DNA from: Elstera cyanobacteriorum | Lineage (GTDB): Bacteria > Pseudomonadota > Alphaproteobacteria > Elsterales > Elsteraceae | NCBI RefSeq assembly: GCF_002251735.1 | Contig: NZ_NOXS01000031.1 | Span: forward strand, 62,001 to 126,000 | Direction of reading: 5' to 3' | Length of the DNA stretch: 64,000 nt | In this document: piece after piece, positions 34,524 to 44,246 of the stretch | Layout: every line of letters starts with the position of its first letter | Position numbering within the stretch: position 1 is the first letter of the stretch | Made by a program: the position numbers and the translations under genes | Notes under the pieces: model-generated | Told to the model about the DNA's origin: nothing | The model's database searches: none | What the model saw: the letters and a program-made list of their open reading frames with translations, nothing else

Positions 34524-35137
34524 GATCCCGTCAGCACCCGGCTAAAATTCACCAGCATGCCGGCGGTGGCGCCCCAGATATAGCGGCCTTGGTACGGTAG
34601 CACGTAGAAATACCGCCGCCCGATGGGGGTTTCGCGGAAATGCCGCTGGTGGTTGCGCCGGTCTAAAATAAAGTCCAGCGGTACTTCGAAAATATCCGCA
34701 ACCTCGAACGGGTCGGGGGTGAAGTGCGCGTCTGGGGCTACGAGGCCGACAATTGGCGTTACAGAATAGCCCGTGATGGTGCGGTACTGATCGAGCCGTC
34801 CGAGCAAATCGACGGCGGTGGGGTCTAGGCCCACTTCCTCCCGCGCTTCGCGCAGGGCGGCGGCTTCCGGGCTGGCATCGTCCGGGTCGATCCGCCCGCC
34901 GGGGAAGCTGATCTGCCCAGCGTGATCGTGCAGATGATCGGTACGGCGGGTCAGTAGGATTGTCGGGCCGGATGGGCGCGGCAGCACGGGCACCAGAACG
35001 GCCGCCGGGCGGGGCGGTTTCTGCGGATCGGGTAGGCTGATGGCGGGCAGGCCGGTCAAGGCGTGATCGCCCTGTTCCCCCGGCTGGCCCCAGGCCGCAA
35101 GCCGTGCCCGTATCTCTGTTTCCGTCAGACTGCTCAT
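34520..35137 (-). CDS. NUDIX hydrolase, CoA pyrophosphatase (NudL) type
   Basis: A 205-residue NUDIX hydrolase. The Nudix box is GGRIDPDDASPEAAALREAR followed by EEVGL (about residues 90-114), and TRRTDHLHDHAGQISFPGG is the CoA-specific UPF0035 signature. These enzymes cleave CoA to phosphopantetheine and 3',5'-ADP. I prefer ATG 35137, which gives an ATGA overlap with the DUF1285 gene; the longer frame begins at 35149. Cytosolic. The neighbour chain does not reveal the physiological substrate. Confidence 0.92.
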   Translation of the reverse strand: MSSLTETEIRARLAAWGQPGEQGDHALTGLPAISLPDPQKPPRPAAVLVPVLPRPSGPTILLTRRTDHLHDHAGQISFPGGRIDPDDASPEAAALREAREEVGLDPTAVDLLGRLDQYRTITGYSVTPIVGLVAPDAHFTPDPFEVADIFEVPLDFILDRRNHQRHFRETPIGRRYFYVLPYQGRYIWGATAGMLVNFSRVLTGS

Positions 35138-35682
35138 TCCGTCCCGCACGTCGCCGCCCCTGTTGTTTCTTGTTCAAGGGGGAAGAAGCGCCGATGGCTC
35201 CACACCCCCAGGCGACCAGTCTCGTCGGTCACGGCCAGATCGACCAAGTGATAAAAGACGGATCGCGCCAACCGGGCTTCAAGCCCCGGCTTTACCAAGA
35301 TATAGGGACGCGGCTCCCCGCTGTCAGGGGTCTCGATCACCCAAAGCGGGTGATCGGCATCCAGCGCCACGGTTTCGTCAAGATTGGTGCGGAACGTTAG
35401 GGTCTGATCCACCCCGCTGCCCGCTGCCGTCAGTTCGACGGCGATGAAGGGAACGTCTTCAACCGCAATCCGCCCGCGTTCCACCGGGGTGACCAGCCAA
35501 TATTCATCCCCCACCCGGCGCAGGACCGAGGCGAAGAGCTTCACCAAGGGCAGCCGCCCGATGGGGGAGCCTTGATAGGTCCAGGTGCCGTCGCGTTTGA
35601 TGGCAATCCCGAAATCCCCGCAGATCGGATCGAGGGCGGGGAACGCGGTTTGGGGCTGGAGGGAGGCGGGTTTTTCGGTCAT
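35134..35682 (-). CDS. DUF1285 family protein
   Basis: A 182-residue protein matching DUF1285: GDFGIAIKRDGTWTYQGSPIGRLPLVKLFASVLRR at its N-terminus, then FIAVELTA and RSVFYHLVDLA. The family is beta-rich, with members solved as tandem pleckstrin-like folds, of unknown function. First in the minus-strand chain, with ATGA overlap to NUDIX. I set the start at ATG 35682 after AGGAAG; an in-frame TTG lies 12 nt upstream. It is divergent from moxR. Confidence 0.82.
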   Translation of the reverse strand: MTEKPASLQPQTAFPALDPICGDFGIAIKRDGTWTYQGSPIGRLPLVKLFASVLRRVGDEYWLVTPVERGRIAVEDVPFIAVELTAAGSGVDQTLTFRTNLDETVALDADHPLWVIETPDSGEPRPYILVKPGLEARLARSVFYHLVDLAVTDETGRLGVWSHRRFFPLEQETTGAATCGTE

Positions 35683-35706
35683 GCTTCCTGCCAAGGGACG
35701 TGTGGC

Positions 35707-35734
35707 TTGACGGGGTTAAGACCCGTCCTAGACT
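35707..35734 (+). promoter_or_regulatory. Possible promoter with overlapping dyad upstream of moxR
   Basis: TTGACG (35707-35712), a 16-nt spacer and TAGACT (35729-35734) resemble a sigma-70 promoter; translation starts at 35768 after AAGGAGG. GACGGG/CCCGTC (35709-35714 and 35722-35727) forms a hairpin/dyad between the two elements, a possible operator. Resemblance only; alphaproteobacterial promoters are loose. Confidence 0.35.
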
Positions 35735-35767
35735 TTGTTGCGGCCCTGATGCTGAAGGAGGTTTGGC

Positions 35768-36772
35768 GTGAGCGCACTCTCCCCCCCCCATGACGCGGCG
35801 CGTTTGGCCGATGATATTGCCGAAGCGGGGCAGCGCCTCGCAAGGGTTCGCGCAGCCTTGGGCCGGGTTATCTTCGGTCAGGATCAGGTGATCGACGAAA
35901 CCTTGGTCACACTGCTGGCGGGTGGTCATGGGCTTTTGGTCGGTATGCCGGGGCTGGCGAAAACCAAGCTGGTTTCGGCGCTGGCGACGGTTCTCGGCCT
36001 CACAGACCGGCGCGTGCAGTTTACCCCCGATCTGATGCCCGCCGATATTCTCGGCTCCGAAGTGCTGGAAGAGGGGGCGGACGGGCGCCGGGCCTTTCGG
36101 TTCCTGGAAGGGCCGATCTTCTGCCAACTGCTGATGGCCGATGAAATCAACCGCGCCAGCCCGCGCACCCAATCGGCACTGTTGCAGGCGATGCAGGAGC
36201 GCAGTGTTTCGGTCGCGGGGCATCTACGCCCGCTGCCCGCGCCCTTCCATGTGTTTGCCACGCAAAACCCGGTGGAGCAGGAGGGTACTTACCCGCTGCC
36301 GGAAGCGCAGCTCGACCGGTTTTTGCTGAATATCGCCGTGGAGTATCCCGATTGGTCGGCAGAACGGGCGATGCTGCTGGCCACGACCGGCGTGGCGGAG
36401 GCCCCGGCGGAAGCGGTGCTGGCAGATGGCGAGCTGCTGCGCCTGCAAGCCCTGGTGCGCCTCTTGCCGGTTGGCGATTCAGTCGTCGATGGCGTGCTGC
36501 GTCTCGTCCGCGCCGGGCGGCCCGATAGCAGCGAGATCGAATTGGTTCGCACCGCCGTTGCTTGGGGGCCGGGGCCGCGCGCCAGTCAGGCGCTGCTGCT
36601 GGCGGCACGGGCGCGGGCGCTATTGCAGGGGCGCTTGTCGCCCTCGCTCGATGATGTGGCGGCGCTGGCCCCGCCGGTGCTGCGCCATCGGTTGGCGCTG
36701 AGCTTCGCCGCGCGCGCCGATGGGGTGACGGTTGCCGACCTGATTGCCCGCCTGACGGAAGAACTGGGCTAG
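35768..36772 (+). CDS. MoxR-type AAA+ ATPase
   Basis: A 334-residue AAA+ protein of the MoxR group. Walker A is VGMPGLAKT (about residues 60-68), Walker B is LLMADEINRA, and FATQNPVEQEGTYPLPEAQLDRF is the family signature with the arginine-finger region. MoxR proteins act as chaperones that mature metal-containing or VWA-domain proteins. GTG at 35768 follows AAGGAGG. First gene of a four-gene unit with DUF58, DUF4159 and a large membrane protein; DUF58 starts 9 nt later. Presumed client: one of those envelope proteins. Confidence 0.93.
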   Translation: MSALSPPHDAARLADDIAEAGQRLARVRAALGRVIFGQDQVIDETLVTLLAGGHGLLVGMPGLAKTKLVSALATVLGLTDRRVQFTPDLMPADILGSEVLEEGADGRRAFRFLEGPIFCQLLMADEINRASPRTQSALLQAMQERSVSVAGHLRPLPAPFHVFATQNPVEQEGTYPLPEAQLDRFLLNIAVEYPDWSAERAMLLATTGVAEAPAEAVLADGELLRLQALVRLLPVGDSVVDGVLRLVRAGRPDSSEIELVRTAVAWGPGPRASQALLLAARARALLQGRLSPSLDDVAALAPPVLRHRLALSFAARADGVTVADLIARLTEELG

Positions 36773-36780
36773 GGCCGTTG

Positions 36781-37683
36781 ATGGCGACCGGCGCGCCCCT
36801 TCCTCTCGAACGGCAGCACGCGGCGGTCGATGCTGCGCGGGGCCTGCCGCCGCTGCTGGTGGCGGCGCTGCGGGTGGCATCCACAGTGGCGCCGGGGGTT
36901 CATGGACGGCGCCGGGTGGGTACGGGCGATAGTTTCTGGCAGTTCCGCCCCTATGGCGCAGGCGACTCGATGGCGCGGATCGATTGGCGCCAGTCGGGCA
37001 AATCCGATGCGTTGTTCATCCGCGATCAGGAGTGGGAGGCGGCGCAAAGCCTATGGCTGTGGCGCGACCTATCGCCGTCGATGGACTATCGCTCCGGCCC
37101 CGCCCTGCCAAGCAAGCGGGAACGGGCGGAGGTTCTGGCCCTCGCCCTCGCCAGCCTGTTGATCCGTGCGGGGGAGCGGGTGGCGCTACTGGGCGGGGCC
37201 GACCGCCCGAGTGCCAGCCGCACGACCCTGCCGCGTCTTGCGCTAAGGCTGGCAGAGGAGGCGCTGGGCGATGGGTTGCCGCCGGCGGTTCCCGTGCCGC
37301 GCTATGGCCGGGTGCTGCTGTTCGGCGATTTCTTTACGGACCCGGAAGCGCTTGGCGCCCGGCTGCGTGGTCTGGCGGATCGTGGCGTGCAGGGACATTT
37401 GGTCCAAGTGCTCGATCCGGCCGAGGTAGCTTTGCCCTTCAAAGGCCGCATTCGCTTTCTTGATAGCGAAAGCCGCGATGAAATGCTGGCCCGGCGGGTA
37501 GAAGATATCCGCCCCGCCTATCGCGCCCGGCTGGATGCCCATACCGCCGCGCTGGCCGATCTTGCGCGCCGCCTGGGCTGGGGCTTCGTTCGCCATACCA
37601 CCGATCAGGCGCCGACCGTGGCGCTGGTGACGCTCTATCAGCAGCTCAGCGACGGCGGCGGGCGGGAACGGGGGGCGCGATGA
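36781..37683 (+). CDS. DUF58 (VWA-like) protein
   Basis: A 300-residue protein: VGTGDSFWQFRPYGAGDSMARIDWRQSGKSD (about residues 40-75) is the DUF58 signature, and the following SLWLWRDLSPSMDYRSG resembles a VWA metal-ion-dependent adhesion site (DxSxS as DLSPS). No membrane helices, so it may work in the cytosol as a MoxR partner or adapter. It overlaps the next gene by 4 nt. DUF58 proteins occur in nearly all moxR clusters, including the Bat (aerotolerance) operons. Function otherwise unknown. Confidence 0.9.
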   Translation: MATGAPLPLERQHAAVDAARGLPPLLVAALRVASTVAPGVHGRRRVGTGDSFWQFRPYGAGDSMARIDWRQSGKSDALFIRDQEWEAAQSLWLWRDLSPSMDYRSGPALPSKRERAEVLALALASLLIRAGERVALLGGADRPSASRTTLPRLALRLAEEALGDGLPPAVPVPRYGRVLLFGDFFTDPEALGARLRGLADRGVQGHLVQVLDPAEVALPFKGRIRFLDSESRDEMLARRVEDIRPAYRARLDAHTAALADLARRLGWGFVRHTTDQAPTVALVTLYQQLSDGGGRERGAR

Positions 37684-40478
37684 TCAGTCTCGGTCCTCTG
37701 GCCTTTGCCGCCCCGTGGATTCTGACCGCGCTGATCGCTTTGCCCGCGCTGTGGCTGCTGCTGCGCGTCATTCCGCCAACGCCGCTCAGTGTTAAATTCC
37801 CGGCGCTACGTTTTCTCCTTGGGCTCGAAAGCCGCGAGGAAACCGCCGCGCGCACCCCTTGGTGGCTATTGCTGTTGCGCCTGACCGTGGCGGCGCTGCT
37901 GATCCTGGCCCTCGCCCGGCCGCTGCTCCATCCGGCGCCGCCGTTGACGGGCACGGGGCCGCTGCTGATCGTGCTCGATACCGGCTGGGGTGCTGCGGCG
38001 GATTGGGATAAGCGGATCGCGGTCGCGTCCGCCGCGCTCGATCAAGCCGAACGCCAGGGCCGCCCCGCAGCCTTGCTGGCAACGGCCCGTACGGCGGAAG
38101 ATGCGGCGCCTGCATTGTTCGGCCCACGCCGGGCGGTGGAGGTGCAGACCCGTCTTGCCTCCCTACGCCCCCAGCCCTGGCCGACCGACCGCGCCGGGGC
38201 GCTGGCGGCGCTGCAAGGGTTTGAGCCGGGAGCGATCCTCTCGGTGCTGTATCTCAATGATGGGCAGAGCGATGGGGCGCTGGCGCCGCTGCTCGCCCGC
38301 TTGGCGCAATTGGGAACGCTTGACCTGCGCGCGCCAGAAACGCTGCCAAAACTGCTGGTGCCGCCGCCGCGCGCCACCTCCGTCGCGGCGGCCAATACGA
38401 TTGATCTTCAGGTGCGGCGGGCAGAGGCGGGACCAGCGGAAAGCGTCAGCCTGCGCCTGCTGACCGACGCGGGGCAGGTCATCGCCCAACCGACCCTCAA
38501 GTTTGCCGATGGCGAGACACTGGCCCGCTTGCCGCTGACCATTCCGCCCGACCGGCGCAATGATGTGGCGCGGCTCGATCTGGTGCCGGAGGCCGATGCG
38601 CGCCCGACGGCGGCGGGGACGGTGCTGCTCGATCAAGGGTGGCAGCGCCGCTCGGTTGGTCTCATCAGCAGCGGCGCGCTCGACCGCTCACAGTCGTTGC
38701 TCGACGATCCCTATTATCTCGACCGCGCGTTGGCGCCGCTCGCCAATCTGACCCGCGCCGCGCTGGACGATCTGTTGAAGCGCCCGCCCTCCGTCATCCT
38801 GTGGCCGGATACCGAGGCGGCGACGCTGGAGCAACGCAGCCGCTTGCGCGCTTATGCGGAGGGGGGCGGCGTGCTGCTGCGCTTTGCGGGGGCGCGCCTT
38901 GCCGGAATGGATGCGGAGGAGGGGCCCGCTCTGCTGCCCGTCCGCCTACGCCCCGGCGACCGGGCGCTGGGAACGGCGCTGCAATGGACCGAACCGATGC
39001 CGCTGGCGCCCTTCGCCGCAACCTCGCCCTTCGCCGGATTGGTTGCGCCGAAAGATGTAACCGTGAAGCGGCAGGTGCTGGCCGAACCGGGGCCGGAGTT
39101 GGCGGGGCGGACCTGGGCGCAGCTTTCCGACGGCACGCCTCTGGTCACAGCGGCCCCGGCCGGGGAAGGTTGGTTGATCCTGATGCATGTTCCGGCGCGG
39201 GCCGATTGGTCCAGCCTGCCGGTCAGCGGGGTATTCATCGAAATGTTGGAACGGATCATCGGCCTGTCGCACGCGGTCGCGGGCGGGGCGGAAGCGGCGG
39301 TGCAAGCCGGGGTGCCCCTGCCGCCGCAGCAGACGCTGGATGGATTCGCCCAGCTTGGCCCGGCAGCATCAGGGGCGGAAGCCGTGCCGCGTGCCGGGGC
39401 AGTGACGGTCGGCCCGCGCCATCCGCCCGGCCTCTATGGCGCGACCGGTGCCGAAGCGCAGCGGGCCGTCAACCTAACGGCGGCGACGGTGACCGAGATT
39501 ACGGCCCTGCGTGCGACCCCCAAAGCGTTGCCCGCCGATGTCCGTATTGCACCGCTAGGCGGGTCGGCGGAGGTTGATTTACGGCCCTGGGGTTTCACGG
39601 CGGCGCTGCTGCTGTTCCTGCTCGACCTGCTGATTGCCTATGGATTACGCGGGTTGCTGACGGCGCGCGGGCGCTTCCATCGCGCCGGAGTGGCGGGGGT
39701 GGTGGTAGCCCTGCTGCTGCTACCGGAAAACGGCAAGGCCCAGGCCCCCATTCAGATGGACCCGCACGCCCAGGAGTTCGCCCTGAAGGCGACCTTGGAT
39801 TTCCGCCTCGCCTATATCGTGACTGGCGATACGTTGGTCGACGCCACCAGCAAGGCTGGGCTGGAAGGCCTGTCCTATATTCTGCAACGGCGCACGGCGG
39901 TCGATGCGGCGGAACCGATGGCAGTGAACATAGACCAGGACGATCTGGCCTTTTTCCCGCTGCTCTATTGGCCGATGGCCGACAGCCAGCGCCCGCCGAC
40001 TCCAGAAGCCCTGGAGCGGATCAACCGCTATCTGCGCACGGGCGGCACCATTCTGTTCGATACGCGCGACGGGCCGTATGGCGAGGGCGGCCTTGGCACC
40101 CGCCGCTTGCGGGCGCTGGTACGCGGCCTCGATATTCCGCCGCTCGCCCCCGCCGGGCCGGACCATGTGCTGACCAAAGCCTTTTATTTATTGCAGGAGT
40201 TTCCGGGGCGCGAAGCGGCCTCCCCCCTTTGGGTGCAGGCGAACCCGACGCCGGGCGGTGACGAGGTTTCCAGCATTCTGATGACCGAATCCGATCTTGC
40301 TGGGGCCTGGGCGATGGATAAGGCGGGAACGCCGCTCTACCCCGTCTCGCCGGGCGGCGAGGTTCAGCGCGAAATGGCCTATCGCACCGGGGTCAATATC
40401 GTCATGTACGCGCTGACCGGCAACTACAAGGCCGATCAGGTGCATGTGAACACCATCCTTGAAAGGCTGGGACAATGA
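37680..40478 (+). CDS. DUF4159 protein with BatA-like N-terminus
   Basis: A 932-residue membrane protein. It begins with a BatA-type segment (two helices, about residues 9-28 and 60-80; VKFPALRFLLGLE), then a periplasmic VWA-like region (GPLLIVLDTGWGAAADW, but lacking the usual Ser residues), a glutamine-amidotransferase-like region with WPDTEAATLEQ, two helices around 640-690 and a C-terminal DUF4159 domain (about 715-930; FFPLLYWPMADSQRPP, LRTGGTILFDTRDGPYG). Overlaps both neighbours by 4 nt. The VWA-like site is probably degenerate. Known only as a conserved partner of MoxR in alphaproteobacteria. Confidence 0.85.
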   Translation: MISLGPLAFAAPWILTALIALPALWLLLRVIPPTPLSVKFPALRFLLGLESREETAARTPWWLLLLRLTVAALLILALARPLLHPAPPLTGTGPLLIVLDTGWGAAADWDKRIAVASAALDQAERQGRPAALLATARTAEDAAPALFGPRRAVEVQTRLASLRPQPWPTDRAGALAALQGFEPGAILSVLYLNDGQSDGALAPLLARLAQLGTLDLRAPETLPKLLVPPPRATSVAAANTIDLQVRRAEAGPAESVSLRLLTDAGQVIAQPTLKFADGETLARLPLTIPPDRRNDVARLDLVPEADARPTAAGTVLLDQGWQRRSVGLISSGALDRSQSLLDDPYYLDRALAPLANLTRAALDDLLKRPPSVILWPDTEAATLEQRSRLRAYAEGGGVLLRFAGARLAGMDAEEGPALLPVRLRPGDRALGTALQWTEPMPLAPFAATSPFAGLVAPKDVTVKRQVLAEPGPELAGRTWAQLSDGTPLVTAAPAGEGWLILMHVPARADWSSLPVSGVFIEMLERIIGLSHAVAGGAEAAVQAGVPLPPQQTLDGFAQLGPAASGAEAVPRAGAVTVGPRHPPGLYGATGAEAQRAVNLTAATVTEITALRATPKALPADVRIAPLGGSAEVDLRPWGFTAALLLFLLDLLIAYGLRGLLTARGRFHRAGVAGVVVALLLLPENGKAQAPIQMDPHAQEFALKATLDFRLAYIVTGDTLVDATSKAGLEGLSYILQRRTAVDAAEPMAVNIDQDDLAFFPLLYWPMADSQRPPTPEALERINRYLRTGGTILFDTRDGPYGEGGLGTRRLRALVRGLDIPPLAPAGPDHVLTKAFYLLQEFPGREAASPLWVQANPTPGGDEVSSILMTESDLAGAWAMDKAGTPLYPVSPGGEVQREMAYRTGVNIVMYALTGNYKADQVHVNTILERLGQ

Positions 40479-42559
40479 CCGGCCTGTTGGGCGACGGGCT
40501 GCAAATCGCCACCGATCCGCTGCTGCCCTATTGGGCGATTGCGCTGCTGGCGGCGGTGGGGCTTGCCCTTGTCGGCTTTGGCCTGTGGCAGCGGGCGCGC
40601 GGCAGCGCGTGGCGCGGGGTAGCGCTGATCCTCGGCCTGTTGGCCCTACTCGACCCGGCTTTGGTGAGCGAAACCCGGCGCTATGCCAAAGATATCGCCC
40701 TGCTGGTCGTCGACGATAGCGCCAGCCAGGGGCTTGCGGGCCGCCCGCGCCAGTCGGAGGACGCCCAGGCGGCGCTGCGGGCGGCGGGGGAAAAATTCCC
40801 CGACCTCGACCTGCGCCTCATCCGCACCGGGCGCGGTACGGACGGTACGCCGCTAATCGGGACGTTGGAAAAAGCCTTGGAGGACGTGCCGCGCCAGCGT
40901 TTCGCTGGGGCTCTGCTGCTGACCGACGGGCAGGCGCATGATGTTCCGCCCGATGTGTCGGCTTTGCCGGGACCACTGCACGTGCTGCTGACCGGCGCGC
41001 CGGGGGAGGGGGATCGGCGGCTCGTCATTCTCTCCAGCCCTAGCTTCGCCCTGGTCGATAAGCCCGCGCTGTTCAGTTTCCGGGTGGAAGAACCGGCGGG
41101 CGGGGCCGCGACAGTGCCGGTTACCATCCGCCTTGATGGAGCGGAAACGCGGGCGCTGAACGTCCCCGCTAATCAGGATGTGGCGGTGGAAATCGCCCCG
41201 CGCCACGGCGGTGCTTCGGTGGTCGAAATCGCAACGCCGCCCGGCCCGCAGGAACTGACGCTGCAAAACAACCGTGCCGCGCTGACCGTCAACGGCATCC
41301 GCGACCGGCTGCGCGTGCTGCTGATTTCCGGCGAGCCGCACCCGGGGGAGCGGACGTGGCGCAATCTGCTGAAGGCCGACCCCTCGGTCGATCTCGTGCA
41401 TTTCACCATCCTGCGCCCCGCCGACCGGGTGATGGATCTCACGCCGGTCAACGAACTATCGTTGATCGCTTTTCCGATCCGCGAATTGTTCGAAGTGAAG
41501 TTGAATGAGTTTGATCTAATCATCTTCGACCGCTATCGGCGGCGGAATAGCCTCATTCCGGCGACTTACCTTCAGGCCGTGGCCAATTATGTGGAGCGCG
41601 GCGGCGCGGTGCTGGAAGTGGCGGCCCCGGCCTTTGCCACCAACCAGGGGCTATTCGCCTCGCCCATCGGCGCGATTCTGCCCGGCCAGCCGACCGGCAA
41701 GCTGCTGGAAGGCCCGTTCCGCCCGCAGGTCACCAGTCTCGGCTGGCGTCATCCCGTCACAAAGGGCCTCGACGGCGCGGGCTATCCGCAGACCGGGGCG
41801 CCGCCGTCCTGGGGGCGCTGGTTCCGTGCGGTGGACGTGACGGCGGACCGGGGGCAGGTGGTGATGACCGGGCCGGATAATGGGCCGCTGGTGATTCTGG
41901 ACCGGGTGGGCGAAGGGCGGGTTGCGCAGATTCTCAGCGATCAACTCTGGCTGTGGTCGCGCGGCTATGACGGCGGCGGCCCCCAGGCGGAACTGCTGCG
42001 CCGCCTCGCCCATTGGCTGATGAAGGAACCGACGCTGGAGGAAGAAGATTTGGTTGCCAGCGTGCGCGGCGAACAACTCCTCATCACCCGGCGCAGCCTG
42101 ACCCCTGCCCCGATTGGCGAGCGTCGCACGATCACCCTGACCGACCCGGACGGCAGCACCCGCAATATCACCCTGACCGAGCGCGACGGTATCGCCACCG
42201 GCAGCGCGCCGCTGAATGGCCCAGGCGTCTATCGGCTGGCAGAGGGCTCGCTTCAGCGCGTGATCGCGGTTGGCGACGTCAACCCGAAGGAAATGAGTGA
42301 CGTGCGCGCCACCGATACCGTCTTGCGCCCAATAACAGACGCAACCGGCGGCTCGATCACTTGGTTGCGCGACGGGCTACCCGACTTGCGCCGAACGGAG
42401 CCGGGCCGCAGCGCCAGCGGGCGCGGCTGGATCGGCCTGCCCGAACGCCGCGACTATGACGTGACCGGCCTCACCCGCGTTGCCCTGCTGCCCGCTTGGC
42501 TAATGCTGCTGCTGGCAGGCGGGGCGCTGGGGATGGCGTGGTGGCGCGAGGGGCGCTAA
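40475..42559 (+). CDS. Large membrane protein with glutamine-amidotransferase-like domain
   Basis: A 694-residue protein with helices near residues 18-38, 45-63 and 670-690 and a large periplasmic part. ALLVVDDSASQGLAGRPRQ resembles a VWA MIDAS-like start (DDSAS), and about residues 270-480 (VLLISGEPHPGERTWRNLLK, NYVERGGAVLEVAAPAF) resemble a class I glutamine-amidotransferase fold without a visible catalytic Cys. It is the last gene of the moxR unit; its TAA abuts the convergent LysR stop. I do not recognise a named function; a structural envelope role with the DUF4159 partner is inference. Confidence 0.8.
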   Translation: MTGLLGDGLQIATDPLLPYWAIALLAAVGLALVGFGLWQRARGSAWRGVALILGLLALLDPALVSETRRYAKDIALLVVDDSASQGLAGRPRQSEDAQAALRAAGEKFPDLDLRLIRTGRGTDGTPLIGTLEKALEDVPRQRFAGALLLTDGQAHDVPPDVSALPGPLHVLLTGAPGEGDRRLVILSSPSFALVDKPALFSFRVEEPAGGAATVPVTIRLDGAETRALNVPANQDVAVEIAPRHGGASVVEIATPPGPQELTLQNNRAALTVNGIRDRLRVLLISGEPHPGERTWRNLLKADPSVDLVHFTILRPADRVMDLTPVNELSLIAFPIRELFEVKLNEFDLIIFDRYRRRNSLIPATYLQAVANYVERGGAVLEVAAPAFATNQGLFASPIGAILPGQPTGKLLEGPFRPQVTSLGWRHPVTKGLDGAGYPQTGAPPSWGRWFRAVDVTADRGQVVMTGPDNGPLVILDRVGEGRVAQILSDQLWLWSRGYDGGGPQAELLRRLAHWLMKEPTLEEEDLVASVRGEQLLITRRSLTPAPIGERRTITLTDPDGSTRNITLTERDGIATGSAPLNGPGVYRLAEGSLQRVIAVGDVNPKEMSDVRATDTVLRPITDATGGSITWLRDGLPDLRRTEPGRSASGRGWIGLPERRDYDVTGLTRVALLPAWLMLLLAGGALGMAWWREGR

Positions 42560-43504
42560 CTACGCCTCGACCTTGCCGCCCACATGATCGAGCAGACCAA
42601 TTTCCCACGGCGCCGGGTCGCGGAAAGTGGCGGCGAGGGTTTCGATGAGCAGCCGGACCTTCGCGGGCACGTGGCGGGCGTGCGGGAAGACCACTTGCAG
42701 TGCGAGGCTGAGCGGTTCGCCATCGGCAAGGCAGACGGGGACCAGCTTGCCGGTCTGGATTGCCGCAGCGGACAGGAAGAGCGGCGTCGAGAGCAGGCCC
42801 AGACCGGCGCAGGCGGCTTCGACCATCGCCTTGCCATTGTTCGAACGGAAGGCCCAATCGAGGGCAATATTCTCCCGCCGCCCGCTCGTCATCTGCATTT
42901 GAACTTCGGTGCCGTGGCGGGCGAGGGCGTAGCAGATGCCGCGATGCTGGGGCAGGTCCGTCGTGCGGGTTGGCGTGCCGTATCGCTCGAGATAGCTCGG
43001 CGCCGCGACGAAGGGGCGGCGGACGGTGGCGAGGCGCTTGGTGATCAGCGACGAATCGGCAAGATCGCCGACGCGCAAGGCAAGATCGAAACCTTCTTCG
43101 ATCAGGTCAACGTATCGGTCGGACAGGTCGAGATCGACGCGCAGATCGGGCCAGCGCGCAGCGAATTGCGCAATCACCGGCGCCAGATAGGTTTCCCCCA
43201 GCGAGGCCGGGGCGGAAATGCGGAGGGGACCGCGCGGCTCGGTCTGCAAGCGCCCCACATCGGCGACGGCCTCTTCAGCTTCCATCAAAATGCGCTGGCA
43301 GCGTTCGTAGAAATTTTGCCCGGCGTCGGTCAGCGATAGGCGGCGCGTGGTGCGGTTCAGCAGCCGGGCGCCCAAGCGTTCTTCCAGCAGCGAAACCTGC
43401 TTGCTGACGGCGGCTTTCGATAGGTTCAGCCGCTTGGCGGCGGCGGTAAAGCCTTCGCACTCCACCACGGCGGCAAACACCGCAAGGCCCGATAGCCGGT
43501 CCAT
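42560..43504 (-). CDS. LysR family transcriptional regulator
   Basis: A 314-residue LysR-type regulator: winged helix-turn-helix at residues about 3-62 ([30 protein letters not shown]) and a periplasmic-binding-like effector domain from about 90. The protein sits divergent from wrbA, which it probably controls. Members with [16 protein letters not shown] are of the group that often regulates oxidoreductases for quinones or electrophiles. The stop codon abuts the stop of the moxR cluster. Confidence 0.92.
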   Translation of the reverse strand: MDRLSGLAVFAAVVECEGFTAAAKRLNLSKAAVSKQVSLLEERLGARLLNRTTRRLSLTDAGQNFYERCQRILMEAEEAVADVGRLQTEPRGPLRISAPASLGETYLAPVIAQFAARWPDLRVDLDLSDRYVDLIEEGFDLALRVGDLADSSLITKRLATVRRPFVAAPSYLERYGTPTRTTDLPQHRGICYALARHGTEVQMQMTSGRRENIALDWAFRSNNGKAMVEAACAGLGLLSTPLFLSAAAIQTGKLVPVCLADGEPLSLALQVVFPHARHVPAKVRLLIETLAATFRDPAPWEIGLLDHVGGKVEA

Positions 43505-43526
43505 CCGACCTCCCCCGCTATTGTTC

Positions 43527-43538
43527 GTTTAGAGAAAC
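43527..43538. promoter_or_regulatory. Dyad in the lysR/wrbA divergent promoter
   Basis: GTTT (43527-43530) and AAAC (43535-43538) frame AGAG, within the 135-nt gap between LysR and wrbA starts. LysR sites are short dyads with T-N11-A; this one is a plausible but short candidate operator about 22 nt upstream of the LysR start. Confidence 0.3.
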
Positions 43539-43639
43539 AGTATGATCGTTTTAACCCGGATTATCATCTGGTCGAAGCGGCGGCATCTTTCTTTGCGAAC
43601 GGGCAATCCGACGCCCGCACATGCGATCAGGAGATGACA

Positions 43640-44239
43640 ATGGCGAAGATCCTCGTTCTCTATCATTCGAGCTGGGGCCATATCGAAACGATGGCCAATG
43701 AAATCGCGACCGGCGCGCGGGAAGTGCCCGGCGTCGATGTCACCATCAAGCGCGTGCCGGAACTGGTGCCGGAAGACGTGGCCAAGCAGTACCACATGAA
43801 GCTGGATCAGGCCGCGCCGATCGCCACCCCCGGCGAATTGGGCGATTATGATGCGATCATCTTCGGCGCGCCGACCCGCTTCGGCACGGTCTCGTCGCAG
43901 ATGCGCAATTTTATCGATCAGACCGGCGGCCTGTGGGCCAAGGGTGCGCTGGTCGGTAAGGTCGGCAGCGTCTTCACCTCCACCGGCACGGGCGGCGGCA
44001 ATGAATCGACCATCGCCGGTTTCCTGCCGACGCTGCTCCATCACGGCATGATCTACATCGGCCTGCCCTATGCCGCGCCGGAACTCGCCGATATTTCGGA
44101 AGTGCGCGGTGGTAGCCCCTATGGTGCCGCCACCATCGCCGGGGGCGATGGCAGCCGCCAGCCGAGCGAAAAGGAAAAGTCGCTGGCCCGCTTCCAGGGT
44201 AAGCATGTCGCCACGATCACGGCGAAGTTGTTCGGCTAA
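43640..44239 (+). CDS. wrbA: NAD(P)H:quinone oxidoreductase, WrbA type
   Basis: A 199-residue flavodoxin-fold quinone reductase. The FMN loop is [36 protein letters not shown] is the WrbA signature, and [13 protein letters not shown] the second FMN segment. It performs two-electron reduction of quinones, preventing redox cycling. ATG at 43640 follows AGGAG by 6 nt; the 43634 in-frame start is too near. Monocistronic, with its own terminator and a divergent LysR regulator. Codon choice is strongly biased. Confidence 0.96.
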   Translation: MAKILVLYHSSWGHIETMANEIATGAREVPGVDVTIKRVPELVPEDVAKQYHMKLDQAAPIATPGELGDYDAIIFGAPTRFGTVSSQMRNFIDQTGGLWAKGALVGKVGSVFTSTGTGGGNESTIAGFLPTLLHHGMIYIGLPYAAPELADISEVRGGSPYGAATIAGGDGSRQPSEKEKSLARFQGKHVATITAKLFG

Positions 44240-44246
44240 TCCTACC

